In this document: positions 9,001 to 21,062 of the stretch, piece by piece | Position numbering within the stretch: position 1 is the first letter of the stretch | Layout of the letters: every line of letters begins with the position of its first letter | NCBI RefSeq assembly: GCF_019925205.1 | Contig: NC_083560.1 | Coordinates: forward strand, 149,857,470 to 149,921,469 | Source of the DNA: Metopolophium dirhodum | Taxonomy: Eukaryota; Arthropoda; Insecta; Hemiptera; Aphididae | Direction: 5' to 3' | Length of the DNA: 64,000 nt | Program-made: the position numbers and the translations under genes | The notes under the pieces: model-generated | What the model saw: the letters and a program-made list of their open reading frames with translations, nothing else | Told to the model about the DNA's origin: nothing | Databases searched by the model: none

Positions 9001-10754
9001 TCGTTTGCATAATGTCCTTTTTCATTGCATTTGTAGCATATTATGTTTTCTCTTCCATTAAATTTTTCCGTTGTTGAGTATCTTTCTCTGCTGTTGTCCC
9101 TACTGTGCTGTTTTCTATTTGCGTCATCTCCACGATTTCTGTTGTTATATCTATTTCTGCTTGTATCTCTGGACCTGTCGTAGGAGTTTTTCCTATCCCT
9201 TGAATAAGACCTATCTCTATTATTGCTAATTTCTCTGCTGTTATCTCTGTATTTATGGTTATTATATCTATCTTTACTATTTTCTCTGAACTTATAGTCG
9301 TTGTACCTATCGGGATAAGGACTTTTTTCCCTATAATTGTTCCTGCCTTTGTAATCTGATTTGTGTGGATATGGACTTTTGTCTCTGTTGCGTGATCTAT
9401 CTTCAAAATTTACTGTCTTGTCGTATTTTTTTAAATTGTTCATTTCGGTACATAGTTGATCAATTTTGTTTTTGTAATAACTGTCTATTCCTTCTAATTT
9501 TGTATTTAAACGTTTAATTTCTTGGTTGCTGTCTTTTGTTTCGGTATTTAATTGCATTACTTGTTTGTTCAAAATTTCTGTGTATTCGCTAAATCCTGAG
9601 CTTCTTGAATTAATTCTAAATTGCATAAGTTCATATTTTTTTAAATTTTCTTTTAACTTTTTTAAGTTACTGTTGTCGTGAAGTGAAATTGCGTGTAATA
9701 TAGGTTCTCTTATACCTTTTAGAATGTAAACACAAATATCTTCCTCTTTCATATCCTTGTCTACTTGATTACATAAATATTCTATTTCCGTAACAAAACT
9801 AGAAATTGACTCTAAGTCGTTTTGTTTCCTATTTTCTAATTTGTCTTTCAGTATTATAGAGTATCCTATTGGTTGAAATTCGTTTATGAACTCACTTTTT
9901 AGATTTTCCCATGACCAGTTTCTTCCTTTGTTTTCCAAGTTTTGTAAAAATTTGTTGGCAGTATCTTTCAGAAATATTGATAAGAATTTCATTTTTTCAC
10001 TGTCGTCCCAATTGTTTATTTGTGCTGCTTTTTCGTACTGTCTAAGAAATGTTTTGATGTCTCCTTGTCCGGAAAAACTATCTGGTTTAATTATCATTTT
10101 TTCCATTTTGTGTCTTGGATTTTTATTTTTTAAATTATTTAGTTTTTCAGGTGTGTTTTCTATTACAAATTGTGAGTTGCTAAAGAAGGTGGTATTTAAG
10201 TTCGATTCAGTTTTAATTGGACTTTCGATATCTTCGTATATGTGTTCTTTTTTTGTTGGTTCGTTAGGATTTAAGTTTATTAAATTATTATAATTATTGT
10301 CAGAGGTTTGCTCTAAATTATTTTGATATAAAGTATTACTAGTGTCTAAAATTTTGTCTGCCTGAATTATTAATTTATTTGCGTTAATTTCTAAATCGTT
10401 AGTTATATTTTTAATGTCGTTAGTAATTGATTTATTTTTTGTACTATTACTTGTTTCAGGACTTGAATCACTTAAGTTACTTTGTATGAGTAAATCTTTA
10501 ATGTCGATTTTATCTTTTATTGAATTTTCTCGAACTTCGTGTTTTTGTAATTCGCTTAAGGTTTCTTCAATGTCGTCTAATTCTGTGATCCCTTTATAAT
10601 ATTTTGATAATCTAGCCCTTAGATTATCTACGGTTCCTACGCTTTTTAATTGTTTAGATTTGCATAGTTCAATAAGTTCTGATTTTTTGTGTGAATAAAT
10701 ATCTGTTAATTTAGTAATTTTCGAACCTAAGGCTATAAGCTCTTCGTCATTCAT
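8976..10754 (-). CDS. Gag polyprotein
   Basis: A structural protein of 592 aa that would form the retrotransposon particle and bind its RNA. Residues ~1-50 resemble a SAP-like helix-turn-helix (SELIELCKSKQLKSVGTVDN). Residues ~215-385 are the Ty3-type capsid region (FSGQGDIKTFLRQYEKAA, FLKDTANKFL, YILKGIREPI). Residues ~395-450 could form a coiled coil. Residues ~450-560 are highly Arg/Ser/Tyr/Asp-rich, with many RS and RDNS repeats. Residues 573-586 are one CCHC zinc knuckle, CYKCNEKGHYANDC. The ATG at 10754 is preceded by a ~0.9-kb leader. The frame is intact and ends in TAG just after an A-AAA-AAC slippery site, so the downstream pol frame is probably reached by -1 frameshifting. Confidence 0.93.
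   Translation of the reverse strand: MNDEELIALGSKITKLTDIYSHKKSELIELCKSKQLKSVGTVDNLRARLSKYYKGITELDDIEETLSELQKHEVRENSIKDKIDIKDLLIQSNLSDSSPETSNSTKNKSITNDIKNITNDLEINANKLIIQADKILDTSNTLYQNNLEQTSDNNYNNLINLNPNEPTKKEHIYEDIESPIKTESNLNTTFFSNSQFVIENTPEKLNNLKNKNPRHKMEKMIIKPDSFSGQGDIKTFLRQYEKAAQINNWDDSEKMKFLSIFLKDTANKFLQNLENKGRNWSWENLKSEFINEFQPIGYSIILKDKLENRKQNDLESISSFVTEIEYLCNQVDKDMKEEDICVYILKGIREPILHAISLHDNSNLKKLKENLKKYELMQFRINSRSSGFSEYTEILNKQVMQLNTETKDSNQEIKRLNTKLEGIDSYYKNKIDQLCTEMNNLKKYDKTVNFEDRSRNRDKSPYPHKSDYKGRNNYREKSPYPDRYNDYKFRENSKDRYNNHKYRDNSREISNNRDRSYSRDRKNSYDRSRDTSRNRYNNRNRGDDANRKQHSRDNSRERYSTTEKFNGRENIICYKCNEKGHYANDCNFSKNE
8982..8988 (-). promoter_or_regulatory. Probable -1 ribosomal frameshift site A-AAA-AAC
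   Basis: In the gag frame the codons read TCA AAA AAC GAA TAG. The heptamer A AAA AAC is a canonical slippery sequence in the correct phase, two codons before the gag stop. Slipping back by one enters the frame of the macro-domain ORF, which is open from 9000. I did not identify a downstream stem or pseudoknot with confidence. Confidence 0.75.
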
Positions 10755-11666
10755 ATCATATTAAGATTTAATTGAATTAAAGAAAAATTTTGTAATGAAA
10801 GAAGTTGATTTTTATTAATATATTTATACTTAACAATAACTACTTAATTTTTGAATAATTTAAGAATTAAAATTAAAATATATTTTTTTTTTGAAATAAA
10901 CTAAATACAATTGTAAAGGGCGAACGAAAATTAAACCAATAAAAAATTATTTAAATTATTAAAAAAATTAATCTACAATCCTAATATTAATATTTAAGTA
11001 TATTACAAAACGTTGCTCACCTTGGCGTATATGTGTAGACGCACGGTTAGCAAAATTGTACTCACGCGGCACAAACGTTGTCTTGTCGGTAAGACAAAAA
11101 TCGAACGCGTATTTGTTAGTTAATCGGTATACACGCACACAATTGCGTTCTGGGTTTCTACTGTACCCAAAACTCTTATAACCGTTATTTTAACTTGTAA
11201 AGCACTAAAAATTTGCTACCGGTTACACTACCAGAAATGTACAATTAGTCGCACTTCACTTGTACAAAAAAAAACAAAAAATTATATATTGGTGTACTCA
11301 CGAGGTACAAGCGTTGCTTTTTCCGTAAGAAAAATTTATCGAACGCGTATGTGTTACTCACTCGGTATACACACGCACACAATTGCGTTCTGGGTTACTA
11401 CTGCACCCCAAAACACACACAAAAAGTATATTTTACTTTAACAGGTAAAAACACTAAACTTGCTCCGGGTTTTACTACCCAAAACGAACACAATTGTCGT
11501 ACTTCACTTGTACAAAAAAATTGGTGTGCCAAGGGAATTTTTCCCAGACCACACGTAAAAACTGTTGTACTTCTCGTACATAAACACTTCGAAAAATTAA
11601 ACGTGCCAAGGTTGAGGTACCAGGGCACACGCACAAAAAAAAAATGTCTCCGCCCGTGAATAAGAA
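10755..11666 (-). other. 5' leader of the LTR element with an internal duplication
   Basis: Untranslated region between primer site and gag. It contains an imperfect tandem duplication with a ~240-bp offset, about 11045-11265 and 11285-11515. Shared blocks include ATCGAACGCGTAT, CACACAATTGCGTTCTGGG and CTTCACTTGTACAAAAA. Open frames in this stretch on either strand look like by-products. Packaging or dimerisation signals would be expected here, but none can be named. Confidence 0.7.
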
Positions 11667-11681
11667 CCCCGTTGGGCGCCA
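11667..11681 (-). other. Primer binding site, tRNA-Lys type
   Basis: Three bases downstream of the 5' LTR the minus strand reads TGGCGCCCAACGGGG. The first 12 bases fit the 3' end of tRNA-Lys (TGGCGCCCAACG...). The expected T after them is missing, and then GGGG continues. A Lys primer is known for several Gypsy-type elements. Confidence 0.8.
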
Positions 11682-11684
11682 CTC

Positions 11685-12304
11685 TGTGGTATCACCCGTA
11701 TTAGACAATACGCGGTAAACCAACTATCGCCTTACCCTCGTATTCTCTAGTTAATGACACTCTCTAAAGTTAATTAGAATGGCACTGTTAACTCGTTGAG
11801 GTACGATGGTAGGCGCTTGTCAATTCTTAGTTCGTTCCTATCTAGTTGAAATGACTCAAAGATTACATATACCTTGGCACTATTCAGTTTAATAAAACTT
11901 CATTGACACATAGTACGTATATCCCGGCTCTGTTCCTATAAAAGGTAAGAACGTAAGAATGACTAAAATAATGTTTAACTCGGGTTTTCAGGTCGGAAAC
12001 ACTTTTATTGTATTAAAACAAACATAAAATAAAACACTTAGCAAATTCAGATCGCCTAGCCCGTACTACGATCGGCGTTTCACACGCACGTCGTAGCTAC
12101 GTCCTCGCCGAATCACTCAGCGACAACGGGGGGGGGCCGTGCCTGCGCGTACGGCGGTGTTATATAGAAAATATTATTGTCGCCTCAGCACATATTGCTT
12201 CGCTGGCCTGACCTATGTCAATAATTTACAATTTGAAATATTCCCACCTATATTACATATATATAAAATAATATTATTTTGACGACTGTCTGCAATATAC
12301 GACA
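11685..12304 (-). repeat. 5' LTR (620 bp)
   Basis: The promoter-bearing LTR in the element's orientation. On the minus strand a TATA box (CTATATAA) lies at about 12160-12167 and AATAAA at 12004-12009, about 155 bp downstream, which fits a U3-R order. A GC-rich block with a run of nine C on that strand lies just after the TATA box. Confidence 0.94.
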
Positions 12305-12308
12305 AAAG
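12305..12308. other. Target-site duplication AAAG (right) of the LTR element
   Basis: AAAG at 12305-12308 repeats 337-340. Taking one copy away rebuilds a normal satellite monomer (CAACTACAAAGAAACTAGG is found at the empty site elsewhere, for example near 14174). Confidence 0.9.
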
Positions 12309-13276
12309 AAACTAGGTTTTCAGAAATCTAGAGTTTCAAACCCAATAATTACGCTTATATGAAAATTTTTTTGCGTTAGGGTACATCTTTTCAAATTAAT
12401 AAAAAACATAATTTGTTGATGAATAAAACTTTAGTCAATTGTAAATACATTGGTCACCTATAAATAGATTAGTAGAAGGAATAACTAGAATTTAGAACAC
12501 AATTATTACGTTTATATTAACATTGTTCATTGATAGGGTAAATCTTTTCAAATTAATAAAAAACATAATTTGTTGATGAATTAAATTTTAGTCAATTGCA
12601 AATACACTTATCCACTATAAATAAACTAGGTTTTCAGAAAACTAGAGTTTAAAACACAATAATTACGCTTATATGAACATTTTTTAGCGTTGGGGTACAT
12701 CTTTTCAAATTAATAAAAAACATAATTTGTTGATGAATAAAACTTTAGTCAATTGTAAATACATTAGTCAGCTATAGGTAGATGAGTAGAAGGCAAAACT
12801 ATAATTTAGAACTCAATTTTTACGTTTATAATGACATTGTTCATTGATAGGGTAAATCTTTTCAAATTAATAAAAAACAAAATTTGTAGATGAATTAAAT
12901 TTTAGTCAATTGCAAATACACTTATCCACTGTAAATAAACTAGGTTTTCAGAAAACTATAGTTTAAACCCAATAATTACCCTTATATGAAAATTTCTTAG
13001 CGTTGGGGTACATCTTTTCAAATTAATAAAAAACATAATTTGTTGATGAATACAATTTTAGTCAATTGCAAATACACTTATCAACTATAATGAAACTAGG
13101 TTTTCAGAAAACTAGAGTATAAAACCAAATAATTACGCTTATATGAACATTTTTTAGCGTTGGGGTAAAACTAGAATTTAGAACTCAATTATTACCTTTA
13201 TATTAACATTGTTCATTTATAGGGTACATCTTTTCAAATTAATAAAAACATAATTTGTTGATGAATAAAATTTTAG
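12309..13276. repeat. 157-bp satellite, block after the LTR element
   Basis: About six monomers continuing the unit broken at 340. With the LTR element removed, the distance from Harbinger copy 0 to copy 1 is only about 1.87 kb, the shortest interval in the window. It contains the shortened A/B junction (GGGGTAAAACTAGAATTTAG) at about 13164 and ends in the fixed junction with the Harbinger fragment. Confidence 0.92.
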
Positions 13277-13918
13277 AGAAATAACTGTATATGCCCGATT
13301 AACCAGTTATTATGCACTCTACGATTTTATGCCACTGGATGCTTTCAAACCACTGCAGGGGATCTGTGTGGCTTTAGTTCTTCAACAGTAAATCGGATAG
13401 TGCATAAAGTTAGTTGTACTATTGCGTCCTTGCGTAGTCAATATATTAAATTTCCTGGAACACCAGAGGAAATAAGACGGAACGAGTTAAATTTTTACAG
13501 AAGAGCCAAGTTCCCAAGAGTCATCGGTGCTATTGACTGTACCCATGTGAAGTTGTGGCAATCACCAGGTATTTACAAAAATAATTAATACTTAAACCTG
13601 TTTTTCTTATTACTAGGTACAAGTTATTACACCCGTAGACACAATATTCTAACAATATAAATGTAATTAATTTATTTTTATTTTTACAATTATAGTTACA
13701 TTTTACATTAGTGGTCTTTCTTTCTGAATTACAGGTGGAGAATCCGCTGAGCGTTTCCGGAACCGCAAAGGATATTTGTCGTTAAACGTTCAAGCATATC
13801 GCAATGCTAATTTGGAAATAATTGATGTTGTTGCAAATGCAAATGAAATTTCAACAATAATCAGACATTTTCATAATTTATTTGTTTATTTATTATAATT
13901 TATAATTTATTATAATAT
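13277..13918 (+). pseudogene. HARBI1-like (PIF/Harbinger) transposase fragment, copy 1
   Basis: A 642-bp piece of a Harbinger nuclease gene. Exon A (to 13568) encodes a helix-turn-helix-like part and FPRVIGAIDCTHVKL, the motif with the first catalytic Asp. The 166-bp intron (13569-13734, GTATTT...ACAG) is still present. Exon B encodes GGESAERFRNRKGY followed by SLNVQAY and stops matching the family after IIDVVA, before the expected WPGS-HD block, so the second Asp and the final acidic residue are missing. The rest (to 13918) is unrelated AT-rich sequence. Intron retention shows DNA-level copying. This copy has NEL where the others have NQL. It cannot encode an active nuclease. Confidence 0.9.
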
Positions 13919-16900
13919 ATTAACATTGTTCATTGATAGGGTACATCTTTTCAAATTAATAAAAAACATAATTTGTTGACGAATAAAATTTTAGTCAATT
14001 GCAAATACACTTATCCACTATAAATAAACTAGGTTTTCAGAAAACTTGGGTTTAAAACCCAATAATTACGCTTATATAAAAATTTCTTAGCGTTGGGGTA
14101 CATCTTTTCAAATTAATAAAAAACATAATTTGTTGATGAATAAAATTTTAGTCAATTGAAAATACACTTATCAACTACAAAGAAACTAGGTTTTCAGAAA
14201 TCTAGAGTTTCAAACCCAATAATTACGCTTATATGAAAATTTTTTTGCGTTAGGGTACATCTTTTCAAATTAATAAAAAACATAATTTGTTGATGAATAA
14301 AACTTTAGTCAATTGTAAATACATTGGTCACCTATAAATAGATTAGTAGAAGGAATAACTAGAATTTAGAACACAATAATTACGTTTATATTAACATTGT
14401 TCATTGATAGGGTAAATCTTTTCAAATTAATAAAAAACATAATTTGTTGATGAATTAAATTTTAGTCAATTGCAAATACACTTATCCACTATAAATAAAC
14501 TAGGTTTTCAGAAAACTAGAGTTTAAAACACAATAATTACGCTTATATGAACATTTTTTAGCGTTGGGGTACATCTTTTCAAATTAATAAAAAACATAAT
14601 TTGTTGATGAATAAAACTTTAGTCAATTGTAAATACATTAGTCAGCTATAGGTAGATGAGTAGAAGGCAAAACTATAATTTAGAACTCAATTATTACGTT
14701 TATAATGACATTGTTCATTGATAGGGTAAATCTTTTCAAATTAATAAAAAACAAAATTTGTAGATGAATTAAATTTTAGTCAATTGCAAATACACTTATC
14801 CACTTTAAATAAACTAGGTTTTCAGAAAACTATAGTTTAAACCCAATAATTACCCTTATATGAAAATTTCTTAGCGTTGGGGTACATCTTTTCAAATTAA
14901 TAAAAAACATAATTTGTTGATGAATACAATTTTAGTCAATTGCAAATACACTTATCAACTATAATGAAACTAGGTTTTCAAAAAACTAGAGTATAAAACC
15001 AAATAATTACGCTTATATGAACATTTTTTAGCGTTGGGGTAAAACTAGAATTTAGAACTCAATTATTACCTTTATATTAACATTGTTCATTGATAGGGTA
15101 CATCTTTTCAAATTAATAAAAAACATAATTTGTTGATGAATTAAATTTTAGTCAATTGCAAATTAACTTATCCACTATAAATAAACTATGTTTTCAGAAA
15201 ACTAGAGTTTAAAACCCAATAATTACGTTTATATGAACATTTTTTAGCGTTGGGGTACATCTTTTCAAATTAATAAAAAACATAATTTTTTGATGAATAA
15301 GACTTAAGTCAATAGCTAATACATTAGTCACCTATAGATAGATTAGTAGAAGAAATAACTAGAATTTAGAACTCAATAATTACGTTTATATTAACATTGT
15401 TCATTGATAGGGTACATCTTTTCAAATTAATAAAAAACATAATTTGTTGATGAATAAAACTTTAGTCAATTGTAAATACATTGGTCACCTATAAATAGAT
15501 TAGTAGAAGGAATAACTAGAATTTAGAACACAATTATTACGTTTATATTAACATTGTTCATTGATAGGATAAATCTTTTCAAATTAATAAAAAACATAAT
15601 TTGTTGATGAATTAAATTTTAGTCAATTGCAAATACACTTATCCACTATAAATAAACTAGGTTTTCAGAAAACTAGAGTTTAAAACACAATAATTACGCT
15701 TATATGAACATTTTTTAGCGTTGGGGTACATCTTTTCAAATTAATAAAAAACATAATTTGTTGATGAATAAAACTTTAGTCAATTGTAAATACATTAGTC
15801 AGCTATAGGTAGATGAGTAGAAGGCAAAACTATAATTTAGAACTCAATTTTTACGTTTATAATGACATTGTTCATTGATAGGGTAAATCTTTTCAAATTA
15901 ATAAAAAACAAAATTTGTAGATGAATTAAATTTTAGTCAATTGCAAATACACTTATCCACTGTAAATAAACTAGGTTTTCAGAAAACTATAGTTTAAACC
16001 CAATAATTACCCTTATATGAAAATTTCTTAGCGTTGGGGTACATCTTTTCAAATTAATAAAAAACATAATTTGTTGATGAATAAAATTTTAGTCAATTGA
16101 AAATACACTTATCAACTACAAAGAAACTAGGTTTTCAGAAATCTAGAGTTTCAAACCCAATAATTACGCTTATATGAAAATTTTTTTGCGTTAGGGTACA
16201 TCTTTTCAAATTAATAAAAAACATAATTTGTTGATGAATAAAACTTTAGTCAATTGTAAATACATTGGTCACCTATAAATAGATTAGTAGAAGGAATAAC
16301 TAGAATTTAGAACACAATAATTACGTTTATATTAACATTGTTCATTGATAGGGTAAATCTTTTCAAATTAATAAAAAACATAATTTGTTGATGAATTAAA
16401 TTTTAGTCAATTGCAAATACACTTGTCCACTATAAATAAACTAGGTTTTCAGAAAACTAGAGTTTAAACCCAATAATGACGCTTATATGAACATTTTTTA
16501 GCGTTGGGGTACATCATTTCAAATTAATAAAAAACATAATTTGTTGATGAATAAAACTTTAGTCAATTGTAAATACATTAGTCAGCTTTAGGTAGATGAG
16601 TAGAAGGCAAAACTATAATTTAGAACTCAATTATTACGTTTATAATGACATTGTTCATTGATAGGGTAAATCTTTTCAAATTAATAAAAAACAAAATTTG
16701 TAGATGAATTAAATTTTAGTCAATTGCAAATACACTTATCCACTGTAAATAAACTAGGTTTTCAGAAAACTATAGTTTAAACCCAATAATTACCCTTCTA
16801 TGAAAATTTCTTAGCGTTGGGGTACATCTTTTCAAATTAATAAAAAACATAATTTGTTGATGAATACAATTTTAGTCAATTGCAAATACACTTATCAACT

Positions 16901-17090
16901 ATAATGAAACTAGGTTTTCAGAAAACTAGAGTATAAAACCAAATAATTACGCTTATATGAACATTTTTTAGCGTTGGGGTAAAACTAGAATTTAGAACTC
17001 AATTATTACCTTTATATTAACATTGTTCATTTATAGGGTACATCTTTTCAAATTAATAAAAACATAATTTGTTGATGAATAAAATTTTAG
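13919..17090. repeat. 157-bp satellite block between Harbinger copies 1 and 2
   Basis: 3172 bp. Monomer starts at 13941, 14098, 14255, 14412, 14569, 14726 and 14882 give the 157-bp period. Type A monomers end ...TTAGCGTTGGGG and type B monomers end ...GTTCATTGATAGGG. The two share a conserved ~65-bp start (CATCTTTTCAAATTAAT ... TTTAGTCAATTG) and the CAATAATTACG box. There is no gene in the block. Confidence 0.95.
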
Positions 17091-17732
17091 AGAAATAACT
17101 GTATATGCCCGATTAACCAGTTATTATGCACTCTACGATTTTATGCCACTGGATGCTTTCAAACCACTGCAGGGGATCTGTGTGGCTTTAGTTCTTCAAC
17201 AGTAAATCGGATAGTGCATAAAGTTAGTTGTACTATTGCGTCCTTGCGTAGTCAATATATTAAATTTCCTGGAACACCAGAGGAAATAAGACGGAACCAG
17301 TTAAATTTTTACAGAAGAGCCAAGTTCCCAAGAGTCATCGGTGCTATTGACTGTACCCATGTGAAGTTGTGGCAATCACCAGGTATTTACAAAAATAATA
17401 ATTACTTAAACCTGTTTTTCTTATTACTAGGTACAAGTTATTACACCCGTAGACACAATTTTCTAACAATATAAATGTAATTAATTTATTTTTATTTTTA
17501 CAATTATAGTTACATTTTACATTAGTGGTCTTTCTTTCTGAATTGCAGGTGGAGAATCCGCTGAGCGTTTCCGGAACCGCAAAGGATATTTTTCGTTAAA
17601 CGTTCAAGCATATCGCAATGCTAATTTGGAAATAATTGATGTTGTTGCAAATGCAAATGAAATTTCAACAATAATCAGACATTTTCATAATTTATTTGTT
17701 TATTTATTATAATTTATAATTTATTATAATAT
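17091..17732 (+). pseudogene. HARBI1-like transposase fragment, copy 2
   Basis: 642 bp, same ends and same intron as copy 1. A change just after the splice donor (ATAATAATTAC instead of ATAATTAATAC) removes a stop, so a longer chance frame reads into the intron. The catalytic region is truncated after IIDVVA as in the other copies. Confidence 0.9.
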
Positions 17733-20700
17733 ATTAACATTGTTCATTGATAGGGTACATCTTTTCAAATTAATAAAAAACATAATTTGTTGATGAATAA
17801 AATTTTAGTCAATTGAAAATACACTTATCAACTACAAAGAAACTAGGTTTTCAGAAATCTAGAGTTTCAAACCCAATAATTACGCTTATATGAAAATTTT
17901 TTTGCGTTAGGGTACATCTTTTCAAATTAATAAAAAACATAATTTGTTGATGAATAAAACTTTAGTCAATTGTAAATACATTGGTCACCTATAAATAGAT
18001 TAGTAGAAGGAATAACTAGAATTTAGAACACAATAATTACGTTTATATTAACATTGTTCATTGATAGGGTAAATCTTTTCAAATTAATAAAAAACATAAT
18101 TTGTTGATGAATTAAATTTTAGTCGATTGCAAATACACTTATCCACTATAAATAAACTAGGTTTTCAGAAAACTAGAGTTTAAAACACAATAATTACGCT
18201 TATATGAACATTTTTTAGCGTTGGGGTACATCTTTTCAAATTAATAAAAAAACATAATTTGTTGATGAATAAAACTTTAGTCAATTGTAAATACATTAGT
18301 CAGCTATAGGTAGATGAGTAGAAGGCAAAACTATAATTTAGAACTCAATTATTACGTTTATAATGACATTGTTCATGATTGGGTAAATCTTTTCAAATTA
18401 ATAAAAAACAAAATTTGTAGATGAATTAAATTTTAGTCAATTGCAAATACACTTATCCACTGTAAATAAACTAGGTTTTCAGAAAACTATAGTTTAAACC
18501 CAATAATTACCCTTATATGAAAATTTCTTAGCGTTGGGGTACATCTTTTCAAATTAATAAAAAACATAATTTGTTGATGAATACAATTTTAGTCAATTGC
18601 AAATACACTTATCAACTATAATGAAACTAGGTTTTCAGAAAACTAGAGTATAAAACCAAATAATTACGCTTATATGAACATTTTTTAGCGTTGGGGTAAA
18701 ACTAGAATTTAGAACTCAATTATTACCTTTATATTAACATTGTTCATTGATAGGGTACATCTTTTCAAATTAATAAAAAACATAATTTGTTGATGAATTA
18801 AATTTTAGTCAATTGCAAATACACTTATCCACTATAAATAAACTATGTTTTCAGAAAACTAGAGTTTAAAACCAATAATAACGTTTATATGAACATTTTT
18901 TTAGCGTTGGGGTACATCTTTTCAAATTAATAAAAAACATAATTTTTTGATGAATAAGACTTAAGTCAATAGCTAATACATTAGTCACCTATAGATAGAT
19001 TAGTAGAAGAAATAACTAGAATTTAGAACTCAATAATTACGTTTATATTAACATTGTTCATTGATAGGGTACATCTTTTCAAATTAATAAATAACATAAT
19101 TTGTTGCTGAATAAGACTTAAGTCAATTGCTAATACATTAGTCACCTATAGATAGATTAGTAGAAGAAATAACTAGAATTTAGAACTCAATTATTACCTT
19201 TATATTAACATTGTTCATTGGTAGGGTACATCTTTTCAAATTAATAGAAACATAATTTGTTGATGAATAAAATTTTAGTCAATTGCAAATACACTTATCC
19301 ACTATAAATAAACTAGGTTTTCAGGAAACTAGAGTTTAAAACCCAATAATTACGCTTATATGAAAATTCTTAGCGTTGGGGTACATCTTTTCAAATTAAT
19401 AAAAAACATAATTTGTTGATGAATAAGACTTTAGTCAATTGCTAATACATTAGTCACCTATAGATAAATTAGTAGAAGGAATAACTAGAATTTAGAACTC
19501 AATAATTACGTTTATATTAACATTGTTCATTGATAGGGTACATCTTTTCAAATTAATAAAAAACATAATTTGTTGATGAATAAAATTTTAGTCAATTGAA
19601 AATACACTTATCAACTACAAAGAAACTAGGTTTTCAGAAATCTAGAGTTTCAAACCCAATAATTACGCTTATATGAAAATTTTTTTGCGTTAGGGTACAT
19701 CTTTTCAAATTAATAATAAACATAATTTGTTGATGAATAAAACTTTAGTCAATTGTAAATACATTGGTCACCTATAAATAGATTAGTAGAAGGAATAACT
19801 AGAATTTAGAACACAATAATTACGTTTATATTAACATTGTTCATTGATAGGGTAAATCTTTTCAAATTAATAAAAAACATAATTTGTTGATGAATTAAAT
19901 TTTAGTCAATTGCAAATACACTTGTCCACTATAAATAAACTAGTTTTTCAGAAAACTAGAGTTTAAAAACCAATAATGACGCTTATATGAACATTTTTTA
20001 GCGTTGGGGTACATCATTTCAAATTAATAAAAAACATAATTTGTTGATGAATAAAACTTTAGCCAATTGTAAATACATTAGTCAGCTATAGGTAGATGAG
20101 TAGAAGGCAAAACTATAATTTAGAACTCAATTATTACGTTTATAATGACATTGTTCATTGATAGGGTAAATCTTTTCAAATTAATAAAAAACAAAATTTG
20201 TAGATGAATTAAATTTTAGTCAATTGCAAATACACTTATCCACTATAAATAAACTACGTTTTCAGAAAACTAGAGTTTAAAACCCAATAATTACGTTTAT
20301 ATGAACATTTTTTAGCGTTGGGGTACATCTTTTCAAATTAATAAAAAACATAATTTGTTGATGATTAGAACTTTAGTCAATAGCTAATACATTAGTCACC
20401 TATAGATAGATTAGTAGAAGAAATAACTAGATTTTAGAACTCAATAATTACGTTTATATTAACATTGTTCATTGATAGGGTACATCATTTCAAATTAATA
20501 AATAACATAATTTGTTGTTGAATAAGACTTAAATCAATTGCAAATACATTAGTCACCTATAGATGGATTAGTAGAAGAAAAAAACTAGAATTTAGAACTC
20601 AATTATTACCTTTATATTAACATTGTTCATTGGTAGGGTACATCTTTTTAAATTAATAAAAACATAATTTGTTGATGAATAAAATTTTAGTCAATTGCAA

Positions 20701-21062
20701 ATACACTTATCCACTATAAATAAACTAGGTTTTCAGAAAACTAGAGTTTAAAACCCAATAATTACGCTTATGTGAAAATTTCTTAGCGTTGGGGTACATC
20801 TTTTCAAATTAATAAAAAACATAATTTGTTGATGAATACAATTTTAGTCAATTGCGAATACACTTATCCACTATAAATAAACTAGGTTTTCAGAAAACTA
20901 GAGTTTAAAACCCAATAATTACGCTTTTTTGAAAATTTCTTAGCGTTGGGGTAAAACTAGAATTTAGAACTCAATTATTACCTTTATATTAACATTGTTC
21001 ATTTATAGGGTACATCTTTTCAAATTAATAAAAACATAATTTGTTGATGAATAAAATTTTAG
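17733..21062. repeat. 157-bp satellite block between Harbinger copies 2 and 3
   Basis: 3330 bp of A and B monomers with no gene. Towards the right end it includes the variant monomers CGCTTTTTTGAAAATTT (near 20931) and CGCTTATGTG (near 20764), which also precede Harbinger copies 4, 5, 6 and 7. The last ~350 bp and the Harbinger fragment were therefore copied together. Confidence 0.94.

Larger units (their letters stand above)
341..12304 (-). mobile_element. Ty3/Gypsy-type LTR retrotransposon, defective, with a nested DNA transposon
   Basis: The 11964-bp element sits in a satellite monomer. Its LTRs begin TGTCG and end CCACA on the coding (minus) strand. A 4-bp duplication, AAAG, flanks it (337-340 and 12305-12308), and the uninterrupted site exists in other monomers, for example near 14172-14200. 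Order on the minus strand: 5' LTR, tRNA-Lys-type primer site, duplicated leader, gag, -1 frameshift site, macro-domain ORF, inserted DNA transposon, retropepsin, degenerate remainder, 3' LTR. Without the 4.66-kb insertion it would be about 7.3 kb. No reverse transcriptase, RNase H or integrase is recognisable, so it would need enzymes in trans. LTR identity (3 substitutions and 3 short indels in ~618 bp) points to recent insertion. The Gypsy assignment is inferred from gag and protease type, TSD length and primer, because RT is absent. Confidence 0.92.

Noticed and set aside
11351..11723. Small frames of 82-102 codons on both strands of the LTR element leader
   Set aside because: They lie between the primer site and gag, overlap each other and have no recognisable domain.
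13277..13918. Functional HARBI1 host gene
   Set aside because: All copies end before the second catalytic Asp and are embedded in satellite; several have frame changes.
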